A stretch of DNA of 64,000 bases from Arthrobotrys musiformis (GCA_036971715.1 JAVHJL010000012.1:1488001-1552000); one strand, 5' to 3'; positions 1 to 10,547 are shown, counted from the first letter of the stretch. Notes: a model not told the origin generated them from the sequence alone. A program made the numbers and translations.

Positions 1-789
1 AACAATGTGAGGTCGACATCAGGCTCCTCGAACCCGTAATATTCGTCTTCCAGCTTTCGTTGCATAAGCACCAGTCTCTTTTTGTAGAAAAAATGATAGA
101 AGCCTGGGGCGGCGGTATATTTTAATTTTGGGCCAAGAGCGTCATCCTGAGAGAAACTCGTTAGCGATGCCTAACACAAAACCAGCCCTTTCAAGGTCGT
201 TTAAACTCACCAAAATACCGATACCATCGGATTCAGTATCATCTGGGGTATCCTGACCATACCATCGAGCATGCTGACGGTAATTGGGATTCATCTGATT
301 TTTCCGACATGTTACACCGAAAAGGCGCGAATCTGTAGAAATATTATGATTGTAAAGCCATCTCATGACGTAGACATATGCTTCATCTGTGGACCGTATC
401 GTAGCAGAAGAAACTAAATTATCGGAGCTATATTTGGTATATCGTTTAGCCATATGTCCTAGTGAAACTGAACTGGGCTAACAAAATCTGACTTACAAGA
501 ATTTAGAAATTTGCGTAATACCCTCCCATGCATTACTTAGAAAGCCAAAAACCGAAGCAATGATAGTAAGTGTTACACCGATTTTAACTATAAAGACAAT
601 TAATTTCCACTCACAGAGTCTTCACTGGGGTAATTAGCGTGTGGGGGGCTTACCTAGAACAGACGGATCGATTCCGACTGAGGCCATCATGCTGCCAATA
701 AACATCCCCCCGGGAAACCCGCTATAGCCATCGGGACTACCCGTGGCGGAAGCTGCCAGTCCTGGAAGGACCGCGGAAATGGCCTCCAT
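1..789 (-). CDS. BCS1-like mitochondrial AAA ATPase, N-terminal part (partial at left edge)
   Basis: Spliced model: exons 789-654, 587-522, 458-211 and 146-1, all phase-compatible. Introns are 66, 63 and 64 nt; the last has a perfect GTGAGT donor, GCTAAC branch and TCAG acceptor. The product starts MEAISAVLPGL and has a GIDPSVLG motif leading into a hydrophobic membrane segment that spans the exon 1/2 joint. Next comes a STDEAYVYVMRWLYNH block, and exon 4 reads LKYTAAPGFYHFFYKKR. This order (transmembrane helix, D/E-AY-x-Y-M-W block, YTPAPG-H-FWYRGR-like block) matches the BCS1 N-terminal domain that precedes the AAA ATPase in Bcs1 and the many fungal BCS1-like paralogs. Bcs1 itself translocates the Rieske protein across the mitochondrial inner membrane; whether this copy does so is unknown. 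The ATPase part lies beyond the window. The weakest point is intron 2, whose donor is GTATTA. Confidence 0.72.
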
Positions 790-2108
790 TTTTTCTAGAG
801 CCTGCAATGCTATGCTCTCAGTTGTTCGTGTATGGATGTTCGCTAAATATAGCAATAAGGACTTCCCCGCTCACAATGTGTTGCTGTGTTGCTGTGTAGT
901 CGCTCTAAACTTATCGATACCACCGTCTATCCGATATATCTTAATATATATCAATCTAGCAGCGCTGGCCTCGAGAGGATATACACTCAAGTATGTAGAT
1001 CGAGACTTGGATATTAAAGAGATAGGAAATCTATAATGCTAAAGAATTTAAAAAAATGTATATGGGTATCTTGGAACTATAAAAATTAAAAAGGGGAAAG
1101 AGAAAAGAAATTGTCAAGACGGGTTTCCAAAATATATATAACTCGAACGCAGAAGGACTTCAAGACGCCGTTTATAGAGTCGCTCTATAGAATCGGTAAG
1201 GGAACTCTTTGTATGTCAAACGATACACAAAGTCTTGTTAGCATAGCGCGATCTAATTCGACGTTCCATTGCCACAATTTATAGAACTATTCAGGTTATA
1301 TCATTCGCTGTCTACCGTCTTCAAAGAAGCCTAGCTCTTACTTTGACTCAAAGAGCTCGCAGGTTTGCGAACCTGTATGTTACTAGCCTAGCCAAGGATC
1401 TGGGAGCAATGCCTGACGACGGCCTCATGGTTCTGAGGTGTGGTTGAGAGTTTGACGTCAGTTTGCGAGTTTAGCAATATCTTCAATTTGGTAAATTACT
1501 CGCGAAGGACCCTTGAAGGGTCATGCACCCTTCCATTCATAGCTCGACCCCATGCACTTACGAGCGCACTGCATGAACTTTTTTTAACCCACAGCGCAGG
1601 ATCTTACCGTCGACAATGTTTTTGCTTTCGCAATCCGGATTGCGGGGCTATCAACCTTCGCTCTTGCGTCCTTGGATCCTAGTCGGATTCGTACCCATGA
1701 AATTACCATTACGCTTGTAGAATTCAACTTCCAGGTCTGGGTACGAGACAAAGAATTCAAGAGAATGAATTAGAATAAATTTGTTACAATAGGGGCGCGA
1801 CTGCGAGGTCGCAATCACTGAACTAGGCGTATGAGTAGAGAGAACAAGATGTTACCTTTTCCGTTCGTTACTTCAATTTTCAATTAACTTTATAATAATT
1901 CTACGATATAATTTGCTATATTTATAGTATTAAAGTTCCTTCAATTCTGTATCCAGAATGTATTTTTTTGTTGTTTTTGTTATATTTACGAATTCAATTT
2001 TTTGTTTTCCGAGTTGATTGAATTGATTTTATTTCGTCTTCGATTAACGAAGGCGGCCGAACTTAGTCGTATATATACACCTGGCTTGGGATACTTCATC
2101 CCAATTCT
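790..2108. other. Intergenic region with a possible coding relic
   Basis: No supported gene. On the plus strand an open frame without an ATG near its start runs 1247-1447 (about 66 codons, containing QVISFAVYRLQRSLAL). Its composition looks like protein and it may be an exon or fragment of a decayed gene. From about 1740 the DNA becomes AT-rich. A TATATATACA box lies about 40 bases before the gene at 2109. Confidence 0.3.
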
Positions 2109-2339
2109 ATGATGCCCCCCAAAAACGACTCGAAGCTACTTGTTGACCCGGATGATATATTTCAGCCTAGCAAGAGAAAACCACGCTTAATAAAAATACC
2201 GATCTCTTCGCCATTACTCAATAATGTGCCGAGCGAAAAACATGAGTCCATTGGGGAGCCCGAAATAAATCATCTTCGGCGCCGCTCAGACAGAATTAAA
2301 AACAGAACGAAGGAAAAGGTTAAACTTTCGAACGCATAG
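2109..2339 (+). CDS. Small basic protein, paralog of the product at 57 kb
   Basis: Open frame of 76 residues starting MMPPK. I do not recognise a domain. A second member is encoded on the minus strand at 56783-57070, and the two share several blocks: MMPPK at the start, KPRLIKIPISSP in the middle, HESIGEPE, and RRRSDRI near the C-terminus. Conservation of these blocks between diverged copies argues that both descend from a real coding gene. The protein is rich in Lys, Arg, Pro and Ser and has no signal peptide or membrane helix, so a nuclear or nucleic-acid-associated role is possible but only inferred. A TATA-like run lies about 40 bases upstream. Confidence 0.55.
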   Translation: MMPPKNDSKLLVDPDDIFQPSKRKPRLIKIPISSPLLNNVPSEKHESIGEPEINHLRRRSDRIKNRTKEKVKLSNA

Positions 2340-2748
2340 ACCCAAACCGCTGCTCGGGAAAATGAACAGCAATAGAAGCTACCGCGGGATGCTTGCAAGT
2401 TATGTCGAAATCGAATATTCTTCAAACAGCTTCAAATTCTATATTATAATAATTATAAATGAAATGAAAAGCTAGCTGAGTTTGCTTCAATAAAATTATG
2501 TGTGGGTGATGCAGTGGGTGCAGTGGGTGTGAATAGCTACGGCAACGCGCAACGACCAACCAGGGTCTCATATCGAATTCCAAAAGGTTTGGGGTTTTGG
2601 ATCAAACACTTTTTCATCGAAGCGCATATTAATTTAATTTACTTACAGGCCTACCTGTTGCAATTTGGTTGGCTTGTGACACTAGTTAGGCACCAAACCT
2701 AGGTCACCCACCTACTCTGAGGCGGAAGGCTTTCATGTCACCTGACAT

Positions 2749-3000
2749 GTAGGGCATCACATTGGGCTCAACTTTGGGCTCTTGGCGGGTACGCACGGAT
2801 AACCCAGTCGGGACCATTTATTAATAACTCTCTCAAAACATTATATATTTTAATTATTTTTTAATATTTTAAACTATTCTGTTTTTTTCTAGTTGCTATT
2901 AAACCCCACTGGCATTTGGTTTCTAATTATTATTTAACGAGATAATCTTTTGTTGGGGTGTTTGGTTGCAGGGGTAAGCGAGCCCGGTGTAAAGGTCTAC
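2749..3000 (+). repeat. Family A MITE-like repeat, near full-length copy
   Basis: About 252 bp from GTAGGGCATCACATTGGGCT to AGCCCGGTGTAAAGGTCTAC. The two ends are an imperfect inverted pair (GTAG...CATTGGGCT against GTAG...CACCGGGCT on the other strand). Between them lie a 'gggctcttggcggg' block, an AT-rich core and a 'ttttgttggggtgtttgg' block. The same order recurs at least 20 times, whole or partial, in both orientations. It encodes nothing, so I read it as a non-autonomous element; no matching transposase is in the window. Confidence 0.75.
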
Positions 3001-3058
3001 GAATCACACCATCAACTGGCTGGTTTGCGCAAGGGAACATCAAAGATATATCACGTCG

Positions 3059-3541
3059 ATGCGTCAACTCGCTACCCGTCGTGAAACTCTTCGCAAGCAA
3101 GCTTTCGGCAATGCTCGGACCGAACATTTCTCAAGCAACGGAAAATCTGAAATTGACAAGCAAGCTCACGAGGTAGGCCCATTACCCTATGAAGAAAATT
3201 CATCCGCCAACAAATGCGAGGAAAGGGCCGCTACGGCAGAGCTTTTATTTGCAAAATCTACTTCCCAGCAACATGCAAGAATGCCAGAAATACTGTACAA
3301 TTCATCTAGGATTGAGGAACAGGGAGTGGTCCCTAGACTAGTTGGCTCGCAGCTCGATGGCGTCAACGATTTAGTCTCACTCGCCTCGACATTCCGTCGC
3401 ACGGGGCTCGGATTCGGTCGCCTTCCTGGGACACCCATGTCTTCGGTCTCTCCCGATTCTTACCGGGACGGTAAGAATCCCAACCACGGGGTTCAAGTCA
3501 ACGACGATCCGGCGAACGCCCCCTCGGCGGGACGCCGGTAG
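3059..3541 (+). CDS. Uncertain hypothetical protein next to a family A repeat
   Basis: Open frame of 160 residues starting MRQLATRRETLRK, polar and low in hydrophobic residues, with no recognisable domain. It begins only 58 bases after a family A copy, so any original 5' part has probably been displaced. An A-run of about 24 bases follows at 3590. Overlapping frames on the other strand are of similar length, so this could be chance. Confidence 0.3.
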   Translation: MRQLATRRETLRKQAFGNARTEHFSSNGKSEIDKQAHEVGPLPYEENSSANKCEERAATAELLFAKSTSQQHARMPEILYNSSRIEEQGVVPRLVGSQLDGVNDLVSLASTFRRTGLGFGRLPGTPMSSVSPDSYRDGKNPNHGVQVNDDPANAPSAGRR

Positions 3542-4015
3542 GACATTTTTTGTCTGTCCCGACCAAGCAAGGAAAGGAAAGAAAGGGAAAAAAAAAAAAA
3601 AAAAAAGGTTCACTGCGTTTATGAGGGCTACGACGCAGAACGGGAGTTTGGCTACGACCTCGCAAATCATGACGACTATCGCGGCTACGAAATTTTGGCC
3701 TTTCAAATTCAAGCTTAGGTTGCCCAGGCTCGAGAGCCTGTTCTGTCAAACTTATCAAAGCTCCAACAGTAGCGGAGCCAGTTGATGGTCCTGGAGGTCA
3801 CGGTCAAATTCGTGATCACGGTTTCTAGGGCCGCGTATTTTATTTGCCATGTGAAGACACTCGCAGAAAAGGACTATGGAAACAATACCATTCCCGATAC
3901 TTCCTACATCAGTACAACCGATTATGTTTCTGTAAACAAAGGAAATGAACTTAATACCATCCAAATGATTCGTATGGCGCCTGGGCTTTGATCAACATAT
4001 ACATGTACTTATATT
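3542..4015. other. Intergenic stretch with an A-run
   Basis: Contains the A-run at about 3589-3606. A 69-codon frame at 3782-3991 (plus) overlaps an equally long minus-strand frame at 3755-3964, so neither is convincing. No repeat copy was recognised. Confidence 0.4.
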
Positions 4016-4693
4016 TCAACCTTCCCTGTTTCGAGTCCGTCGAGTGCTAGGCGTATTCTCATTGAACAAATCTTTAACTAACATCCTTCCATAATCGTCT
4101 AAATTAGCATAGTCGACCACAATAGGCCCTGGGTGAAGGCGAATTTCGCAGTGCAATAAACCCCTCGGGCCAAGTCTTAGGCCAACTATTTCCTGAGTCT
4201 TGTACGGTATCGTGATCGGAGTTGTTGTCAACGTTAGAGCATCAGACGTCAATTTTTCGATATTATTCCTTAGCCAGGTCATCCAGAGCTTGACTGCCTG
4301 GTTCAGTTGGCGCAGCTTAGGATCATTTCTTGGGTTGTTCGTGCTAACCGTTATTTTACAGTGTACCGTGGAATTAAATTCGCTTAAGAGGTTGAGGTCC
4401 ATTTCATATTCTTGATTGCGATCGCACCCGCGCGAAATCGTGTGCTCCTGTACCCCTGCCTTCTGCTGCTTCAGATGCTTACTTAAAATTTCTCTTCTAG
4501 ATATTTGTTGGAGATCTTTTTTTCCTTTCAAACATATCGTATGAAGATGTTCTGCAAAATGCGGATCTCCGAAGGGTTCCTTTGGAAGTTCATCATCCGA
4601 TGGTGATGGAGAGGGCAAATGGGCAAGCTTTGCAAACGGATCTTCTGGAGAAATACCACTGCTGCTTGACGGTGAGTTGATAAAAAATGCCAT
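4016..4693 (-). CDS. Hypothetical protein, 225 aa
   Basis: Single-exon open frame starting MAFFINSPSSSSG. The first 55 residues are rich in Ser, Pro, Asp and Glu and probably disordered. Residues about 100-215 look globular, with alternating hydrophobic strands (HCKITVSTN, LTLTTTPITIPYKT, VVDYANLDDYG). The competing plus-strand frame is short. There is no signal peptide, membrane segment or zinc motif. I do not recognise the family. No repeat insertion interrupts it. Confidence 0.6.
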   Translation of the reverse strand: MAFFINSPSSSSGISPEDPFAKLAHLPSPSPSDDELPKEPFGDPHFAEHLHTICLKGKKDLQQISRREILSKHLKQQKAGVQEHTISRGCDRNQEYEMDLNLLSEFNSTVHCKITVSTNNPRNDPKLRQLNQAVKLWMTWLRNNIEKLTSDALTLTTTPITIPYKTQEIVGLRLGPRGLLHCEIRLHPGPIVVDYANLDDYGRMLVKDLFNENTPSTRRTRNREG

Positions 4694-5128
4694 TACTCCC
4701 CCTGCTTCGAAAGCTCTGTTCAGGCTTATATATGATACCCGAGACCTACACCTTTATTTTACGATTTTCATCTTGCGACATCGAAATGTTCCAATGCTGT
4801 CCAACAGACAAATCACGAGCCGTACGAAATAAAGGGAGTTGGTTACAATAAAATAAAATAAAATAAAGTAAAATAAAATACTTAAAGCCTGAGGTAGTTA
4901 GCATAATTAATTCAAAACTAAATAACATTTGAGATATATACTACAATTAAAAACATTCAAAAGTAAGTTTAAATTAGTAAATTTTCGTGGAGTTATTATC
5001 AGAGTCCCTAAGGGGCTATCTGTGCGGTGGCTGAAAAGCTTGCTAGGAGCCCAAATAAGTACCCTTGCGCCATCGGCTTCTCCCACGATTTAATGTAGGT
5101 TTTTGGGGGTAGTAAGTTTTGGTATACT
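4694..5128. other. Intergenic AT-rich spacer
   Basis: Divergent spacer between the minus-strand 225-aa gene and the plus-strand syntaxin gene. It carries a short interrupted (AAAAT)n tract at about 4849-4881 and a degraded family A end near 4970-5060 (AGTTATTATC, GGGGCTATCTGTGCGGTGGC, minus orientation). Confidence 0.45.
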
Positions 5129-6062
5129 ATGAATCCCATTCAAACACTAGATCTGGGGGGAATTAGCGCTACACAAGCGTTCCTTAACGACGTCGCTCGA
5201 CTCCGAGAGGAAAATAAAGCAATAGAGGCAAAGATCCAAGCCATCAGCAATCTTCAAGTCGAATCACTGTCAAAGCTGACGTACGGGGATCCCCAGCTAT
5301 GTGCCAATATGGCAGAGCTATCCATAGCAAACGCGAAAATGGTGGAGAGTATTAGGAGCCTGTTCTTAAAGGCCAAAGGTTCGGAGAATATCGCTCACGC
5401 GACTGTTATCCAGAAGGGATTTGAAGAAACCATGCGGCAGTATCAGAAAGCTCAAGTGGAGCATATGAAGCAAATGAGGGAGCAGCTAGCGAGGCAGTAT
5501 CGAATTGTCAATCCCAATGCCACTCAAGAGGATATTGAGAGAGTGCAAGAAAAAGGCGATCAACCCATTTTCTCCACTACCGTAGGATGCTCAATCCCGT
5601 TTGCCCCGAAGCTAGAGCCATCGTTCCCTCTGGGGCAGCAAGCTGACTTCAAAGAATATTTGCAGACCCTGGAAGCTAGAATAGGGCAAGGAAGCTCGGA
5701 CCTCAAAGACGTTCACAGCCATTATATAAATATACAGAAGATCGAGCAAAGTATGGAAGAACTAGCGGAGCTATTCAAGCAACTCAATGAGTTGATTTAT
5801 GCACAGGATATATCGATTGGGGAGGGTGAGGACAGGGTTCAAGAGGTTGCGGCAGACGTCGAGGCTGGAGCTAATAAACTCGGGACCGCCTTTAATCATG
5901 CGGAGAAAACCCGTAAGAATAAGCGGTGGCTGTTGATCATTGCTCGTACGAAGAATTTCCGTCGCAATCTCATTTTTCGACGAAGTCAAGCTGACTTTCA
6001 TAGTTATCATCACCCTTATTATCTTCTTCGCGGCTATTTTCACTATAAAGCCATGGGAATAA
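5129..6062 (+). CDS. Syntaxin-type t-SNARE (Sso1/syntaxin-like)
   Basis: Model: exon 5129-5945, 58-nt intron 5946-6003 (GTACGA donor, GCTGAC branch, CATAG acceptor), exon 6004-6062; 291 aa. The N-terminal half is helical, as expected for an Habc domain, with RQYRIVNPNATQEDIERV like the linker of plasma-membrane syntaxins. The SNARE motif spans about residues 203-262 (IEQSMEELAELFKQLNELI) with the zero-layer Gln at 226, followed by a basic KTRKNKRW stretch. Reading through the intron would destroy the tail anchor; splicing gives the hydrophobic helix WLLIIALIITLIIFFAAIFTI and a short IKPWE end. Such Q-SNAREs sit in membranes and drive vesicle fusion. Given the repeat-rich surroundings, an extra diverged paralog is as likely as the main exocytic syntaxin. 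Confidence 0.8.
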
Positions 6063-6573
6063 CCCCACTCGAATACTTATAAAGTACTGGGCTAGGCGGG
6101 AGGAAGGCAGGAATTTTGGGCAGTGTTAAAAGTTATTTTTCTACCCCTTCGGGGTAGGCTGCGCAGGGGACTAGATTCATCGATCACCAACCACACAAAT
6201 ACGTCCAGGACGGATCACAACAAAAAGTTCAACACGTTCACCTAATCTACGTAGTGAATACCCAAGTTCTTAGGTCATAGGAAGGTCGGAGGGTAGACAG
6301 GCAGGCGGGCTATTTACGAGCCTCAATTATTCGCCTGCAAATCGAAAATCAAAAAAGAATACAATAAAATATAAATTCTACTGCCGGTGATAGCTTTGTT
6401 TTTGGTGTGCTTGGGGGTAGGGCAAGAGCAAACGCGGGGCACGGCAATAGCATGTCCCTGTATATATTCAAAAAGGCACCATTTAGTCTGAACTATGCCC
6501 GACTGAAAGGAGGGATTTAACTCTTCTTCCGGCCTGGGAGACAGCTATAAAATAAACTCAATATATGCAAGTA
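6063..6573. other. Intergenic, no gene seen
   Basis: Mixed-composition non-coding DNA between the syntaxin gene and the inverted-repeat element. No frame longer than 60 codons and no recognised repeat copy apart from scattered AT tracts. Confidence 0.4.
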
Positions 6574-7033
6574 GTCTTGTGTTGCAGACGCCTGGCCATG
6601 TAAAGGCCTAAAGACGGCCCATTTGGGACCATTTACTTATAACTCTGTCAACTGCACGAGCTCCAAGGCAAAAAAAGCTGGTGGGAGGCCACACCTTCAG
6701 TGTGGGGCGTCTTGACCAAAAATTGAATGATTTGTACCGGAATTGCTGGCAACACAATTTTATTGCCTTCTGATCAGATCTGACGATGATTTTATATGTA
6801 AAAATATGAGCTGAGCCGAGTAAACACCCCGTTGCTATGGCTAGTCAGCCCGTTGCTATGACTAGTTGTCAGATCTGACAAGTTTATTGATTTTGCTCGG
6901 CGAAATATTTATATATAAATAGATCTGATCAGAAGGCAATAAAATTGTGTTGCTAGCAGTTCCGGTACAAATCATTCAATTTTTGGTCAGGACGCTTCAC
7001 ACCGGGGATGTGGAAGCGTCTGCAGCACAAGAC
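6574..7033. mobile_element. TA-flanked long inverted-repeat element, with nested insertion
   Basis: The ends GTCTTGTGTTGCAGACGCC (6574) and GGCGTCTGCAGCACAAGAC-like sequence (to 7033) form inverted repeats and are flanked by TA on both sides (6572-6573, 7034-7035), as for Tc1/mariner-type insertions. Inner parts of the arms pair over about 100 more bases, including ACCAAAAATTGAATGATTTG and TTTTATTGCCTTCTGATCAG. The left arm contains about 100 extra bases (roughly 6593-6690) absent from the right arm. Part of these (ATGTAAAGGCCTAAAGA) also occurs at 17940 and looks like a later insertion. There is no coding capacity, so this is a non-autonomous element. Confidence 0.8.
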
Positions 7034-7083
7034 TAATTTTCCTATTAAGGTTTGCGCATGAATTGTGACTTTCGATCGCCGAT

Positions 7084-7347
7084 ATGCCTTCAAGTTTTTG
7101 GGAGTTCATATTTGATAAAGATGCGGGCGTGCAACCTGAATTATTCTTCATCGCCTTTACGAGAATAGAGATGGTGCCAGTGGTTTTCGGACTCTAGGAA
7201 TCCATCATCATCAGGCTTCTCGGAACTGAACGACAGCGAAAAACTATTTGTAAAGCCTAGGCCTTATGATGCTCGGGGATGCTGGTTTTGCTCGCAATCG
7301 AATGCTGGGGACAGGTCACAATGCTGTCACCTCCAATTGTTTTAATT
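7084..7347 (+). other. Possible short gene or coding relic
   Basis: An ATG at 7084 opens 37 codons (MPSSFWEFIFDKDAG...) ending at 7197. From about 7198 another frame reads SSGFSELNDSEKLFVKPRPYDARGCWFCSQSN to about 7347. Two adjacent protein-like stretches in different frames suggest a two-exon or decayed gene beside the inverted-repeat element. No domain recognised. Confidence 0.25.
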
Positions 7348-7384
7348 CGGAAAAAAAAAAGTCTGGGACGGCATTCCATACTAG

Positions 7385-7560
7385 AGATTGACATGGGGCC
7401 GTTTAAACCGCAAACCAAACTAATCTAACCCGCTAAGAACGGTTTGGGTTGGTTTGGTTTTCACAAATAAAAATTAGGTTTGGTTTGGATCGGTTTATTA
7501 ATAAAATAATACAATTTTTTTTTTTTTTTTTTTTAATATTAATATATTTAACGGTTTTGA
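7385..7560. repeat. Dispersed repeat shared with 45395-45530
   Basis: Both places contain, in opposite orientation, GAGATTGACATGGGGC, GTTTAAACC, CGCTAAGAACGGTTTGGGTT-like sequence and GGTTTGGATCGGTTT. Here the order is GATTGACATGGGGCCGTTT first; at 45.4 kb it is the reverse complement (AAACCGCCCCATGTCAATCT last). A T-run follows at 7516. No coding capacity. Confidence 0.65.
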
Positions 7561-7632
7561 GTCTCAATACGCAACGATCCTGAGAATAAATAGCGGAGAG
7601 GGCCCGATTCTTTTTCAACTCCAGTATCCGCC

Positions 7633-7996
7633 ATGAATAATCATCCTAGCAAGATTGAAGAGTTAGATTTTGATTTTTTCTTTGGGACAACTATTCCTAC
7701 AAGCCCCAAAACTAGCCAGGATGGTGATCCTTCCAAGGAGGGAAAGGCAAATGCTGCTTCTGAAATGCTTTCCGAAAATATTATGACAGAAGCCGCCGTT
7801 CCGTCTAGTACTAAGGAAAAGATACATAAGCGATATGCAAATAGGTTAATACCAATTCTAGAAATCCAAAACCTATCAAGACTAACACGGCATGATTATG
7901 GGGTTTTGTTGTAGAATTGCGGCTGAGAAATGTCGGAATAAAAAAAGAGAGGCAGATGCGAAGCTTAACGAACAATATTCGAGCTCTGCGAAGTAG
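7633..7996 (+). CDS. bZIP basic-region protein lacking a leucine zipper
   Basis: Model: exon 7633-7844, 70-nt intron 7845-7914 (GTTAAT donor, GACTAAC branch, TTGTAG acceptor), exon 7915-7996; 97 aa. Splicing joins KRYANR to IAAEKCRNKKREADAKLNEQ, a canonical bZIP basic region with the invariant N-x7-R spacing (Asn70, Arg78), ATF/CREB/AP-1-like. Only about 19 residues follow before a stop, without a heptad of leucines, so the dimerisation helix is missing. The N-terminal 60 residues are acidic and Ser/Thr-rich. It could bind DNA poorly, act through another partner, be truncated, or have one more intron I did not find. No long coiled-coil frame lies directly downstream. Confidence 0.65.
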
Positions 7997-8895
7997 TAGT
8001 TTACATCTGTAGCCACCCTACTCCCACTGATACTATGAAAAAATCAAGCCAAGATCGGGCGAGAACACTTATTACTTCCGTCGACGTCGCATATTGAAAG
8101 ATATGTCACATATTAACGCCAGAAACCACCCGCATCATGATATTGAAAAAAACGATGTACAAATATTTCCGAGTCCGTGGTGGTGTAATAGTTGCTTCAA
8201 GTGTTCTAAGTGACATGTATAGTACGAGGGGTCATATGACACAACCCTAGTGCTAAATCAAAATAACTCCGAGTCGTTCGAATGTTAATTTGATTATCCT
8301 TTTTGAAATTGATCTTCTAAAACTTTTTCATTATCAATTTAGAAGAAGAAGTTGTAAAAACAAAATCATATTTTTATTTTTTAAATTATGAATGTTTCAA
8401 GTTCAAGTTGTTCAAAAATTCTAAGGTTTCAAGTTTGGAAAGAATAAACTTGAAAAAAATAGTATTTAAATATTTAAAAAATATTTGTCTACATTACATT
8501 TAAACTTGAATATGTAATATGTATTCTCTAAGTCTAGGAGCGGAGCTCCTGTGTGGTGGCTAGCATACAGGCAACACAGGCAGGCAGGGCCTGGCTGGCA
8601 CGGGTGGTGGGTATAGGCCTTACATCCACTAAAACAGGAAAAAAGCCTGTTGCGTAGCACAGGTTTTATAAAGGAAAACAAGGAACAATATATGCACCAA
8701 GGAAAAACAGGATAAGTTTGTGTAACTTGCTAAGCTTTAATTTTTAAGCTTAACCCAGAAAAGGAAACGCAGGCGAAAGTCAAATCTTTCGAAAGAACCG
8801 TAGAATAGACGAAACGTAGAATTGGGGCCGGAGTAGGTGGGCGCCGGGGGGTTATGGCGTTCTGGAGGAGAGTGAGAGAGAGAGAGAAGGCGACT
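7997..8895. other. AT-rich intergenic region
   Basis: AT-rich non-coding DNA with diverged family A core-like sequence near 8380-8470 (TTTCAAGTTTGG, TATTTAAATATTT). It contains the dispersed repeat listed at 8535-8615. A purine-rich GAGAGAGAG tract is at about 8872-8888. No gene supported. Confidence 0.45.
8535..8615 (+). repeat. Dispersed repeat, copy 1 (second copy at 40581)
   Basis: TAGGAGCGGAGCTCCTGTGT, GGTGGCTAGCATACAGGCAA and CACAGGCAGG run together here and at 40581-40677 in the same orientation. The second copy has an extra CAGG unit and a longer GGC(A/T)GG stretch. Both end in GTGGGTATA-like sequence. Function unknown. Confidence 0.7.
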
Positions 8896-9041
8896 TTATG
8901 GGTGGCGGTCGCCGGGGGTGCCGTGGTGGTGGAATAGGTGTAGGAGTAGGAAATGGAGGCGCGGCGCGGGCCTTCTATAGGCTAGGGTAGCCGTTATGGC
9001 CACGAGGGCCACAGCACCAAACCTCCTCGTTATTCCGGCGG

Positions 9042-10532
9042 TCATTCTGGCGGTAGCAAGAACCTGGGCGAGCGGCGGGGCCTCTGTGGTTGGGTTCCTG
9101 GTGGCTTGAGGATGGATTTTGCGGGGGTGGTGATGGTAGCCGGGCTGGTAGTTGGTTTCTTGGCGAGCACGAGGGCCTTGCTGGATGGCGGCTGGGTCTG
9201 TGTGGTTGAGGTAGACGGGGTCTTGGTTGGTCGGGCCTTGGTGGTTGAGGTAGACGGGCGCGCGGTGGGCGCGCGGATGACGGTCTTGATTCTTTCCTTG
9301 TAGCGCTGGAGAAGGTCTGGGCAGTCTGCTCGTAGGCGTTCTTCGTTCTCCCAGGTGGAATCCTCTATTGGCCAACCGGACCATTTGGCTCTGTGGTTAT
9401 ATGCGGTCGTATAAGCCAAACTCGTTCCACTAATCGTATGCAGCGTGACCCAGAATGTTGACATGAATATTGGGTCCTGGTCGGTTACAAAACGCCTCGG
9501 CGTATCCATGATAGGTCTGGCGGTTCTGTCGAAAGCTCTGGCCCATGCTTCCGCGGTCCATATGGCCTGTCCTGGGATGTATACTGCATACTTTGTTGCT
9601 CTGCATACCATCGTTAAGACTTTGTCATATTCTATGCTTGAACCTTCGCGGGTGGACTTTGGGAGTCCAGTGATGAAGTCCATATTGATCTCTGCAAAGG
9701 GATTCACCTCGTACGCGGTCTTAAGTAGGCCGTACGGCTTGTGGGTATCCGGTTTGTTTAATCGACAGCTGCAACATAGAACATACTCCTTGATTAATTT
9801 AGAGCTGTGCAAGCCTAGGTAGTATGCCCTCCGGAAAAACTGATGGGCCTTGTCCACTCTGGTGTGACCTGAACGATCATGCGCTTCCTTAAGGAAGGTG
9901 ACGTGAAGGTTACTGGGCACACATAGACGGGTAGAGCCATCAACTCCTTTGAGGTACAGCAAGAAGGATGGGCCGTGCCTAGTTATGATGAACTGTTGGT
10001 ATTCCACACCATCGGACAGCACGGCTTGGGTCATGGAGTTGGGGGCGTCTTGGGCGGTACTTGGAGCAGCTTTGGGGGTAGCTTTGGCGGCCTTATGATA
10101 CCTTTCTTTCATATCCGCGTAGATTGGTTTGAAATGCCTGTCCATTCCGTATCCATCATTGAACTGTGCAAGCAATTCTGGGCTTAGGGATATTTCGGCT
10201 GTAACAACCTGGTAGGCGTGGAGTAGGTCGTCTAGGTGGTCGCCATCAAGATCGTCTGCCGAAAGTTGAGGAGTTTCTTCCTTTATCAGACATCTTAGAC
10301 GGCTTACCGCATCCACGTTTGTATGTTTTCTACCATCGCCGATGGCGGACAGAAACATGGAAGCCTTGGTTAAACGCCTATTCAATTTTTCTGGTGATTG
10401 CGTTTTCAACGTTTTCTGCTTCCAAATCTCAACATTCGCCAAATAGTCTATCCAAACTATATAGTTCACTCCTTGATCCAGTCCGCAGATTATGTGGTAC
10501 ATTTTTTGGATAACCCAGACGATGCTGGACAT
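9042..10532 (-). pseudogene. RNase H end, integrase and chromodomain with internal deletion
   Basis: A 496-codon frame. Residues about 70-80 hold the RNase H end (NVDAVSRL). An HHCC zinc site lies at about 218-256 (HTRVDKAHQFF ... CCSC). The integrase core keeps two catalytic Asp (INMDF, about 285; FVTDQDP, about 351). Immediately afterwards TAYNHRAKWSGWPIEDSTWE jumps into a chromodomain (about 380-420), so the integrase region carrying the catalytic Glu and the C-terminal part is deleted. The tail after the chromodomain is Thr/Pro/Ser-rich. The integrase cannot be active. Confidence 0.85.
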
Positions 10533-10547
10533 CTCCAGTTCTGAGGG

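Noticed and set aside
743..1036. Plus-strand frame of 97 codons
   Set aside because: It is opposite exon 1 of the BCS1-like gene and has AT-driven composition after 900.
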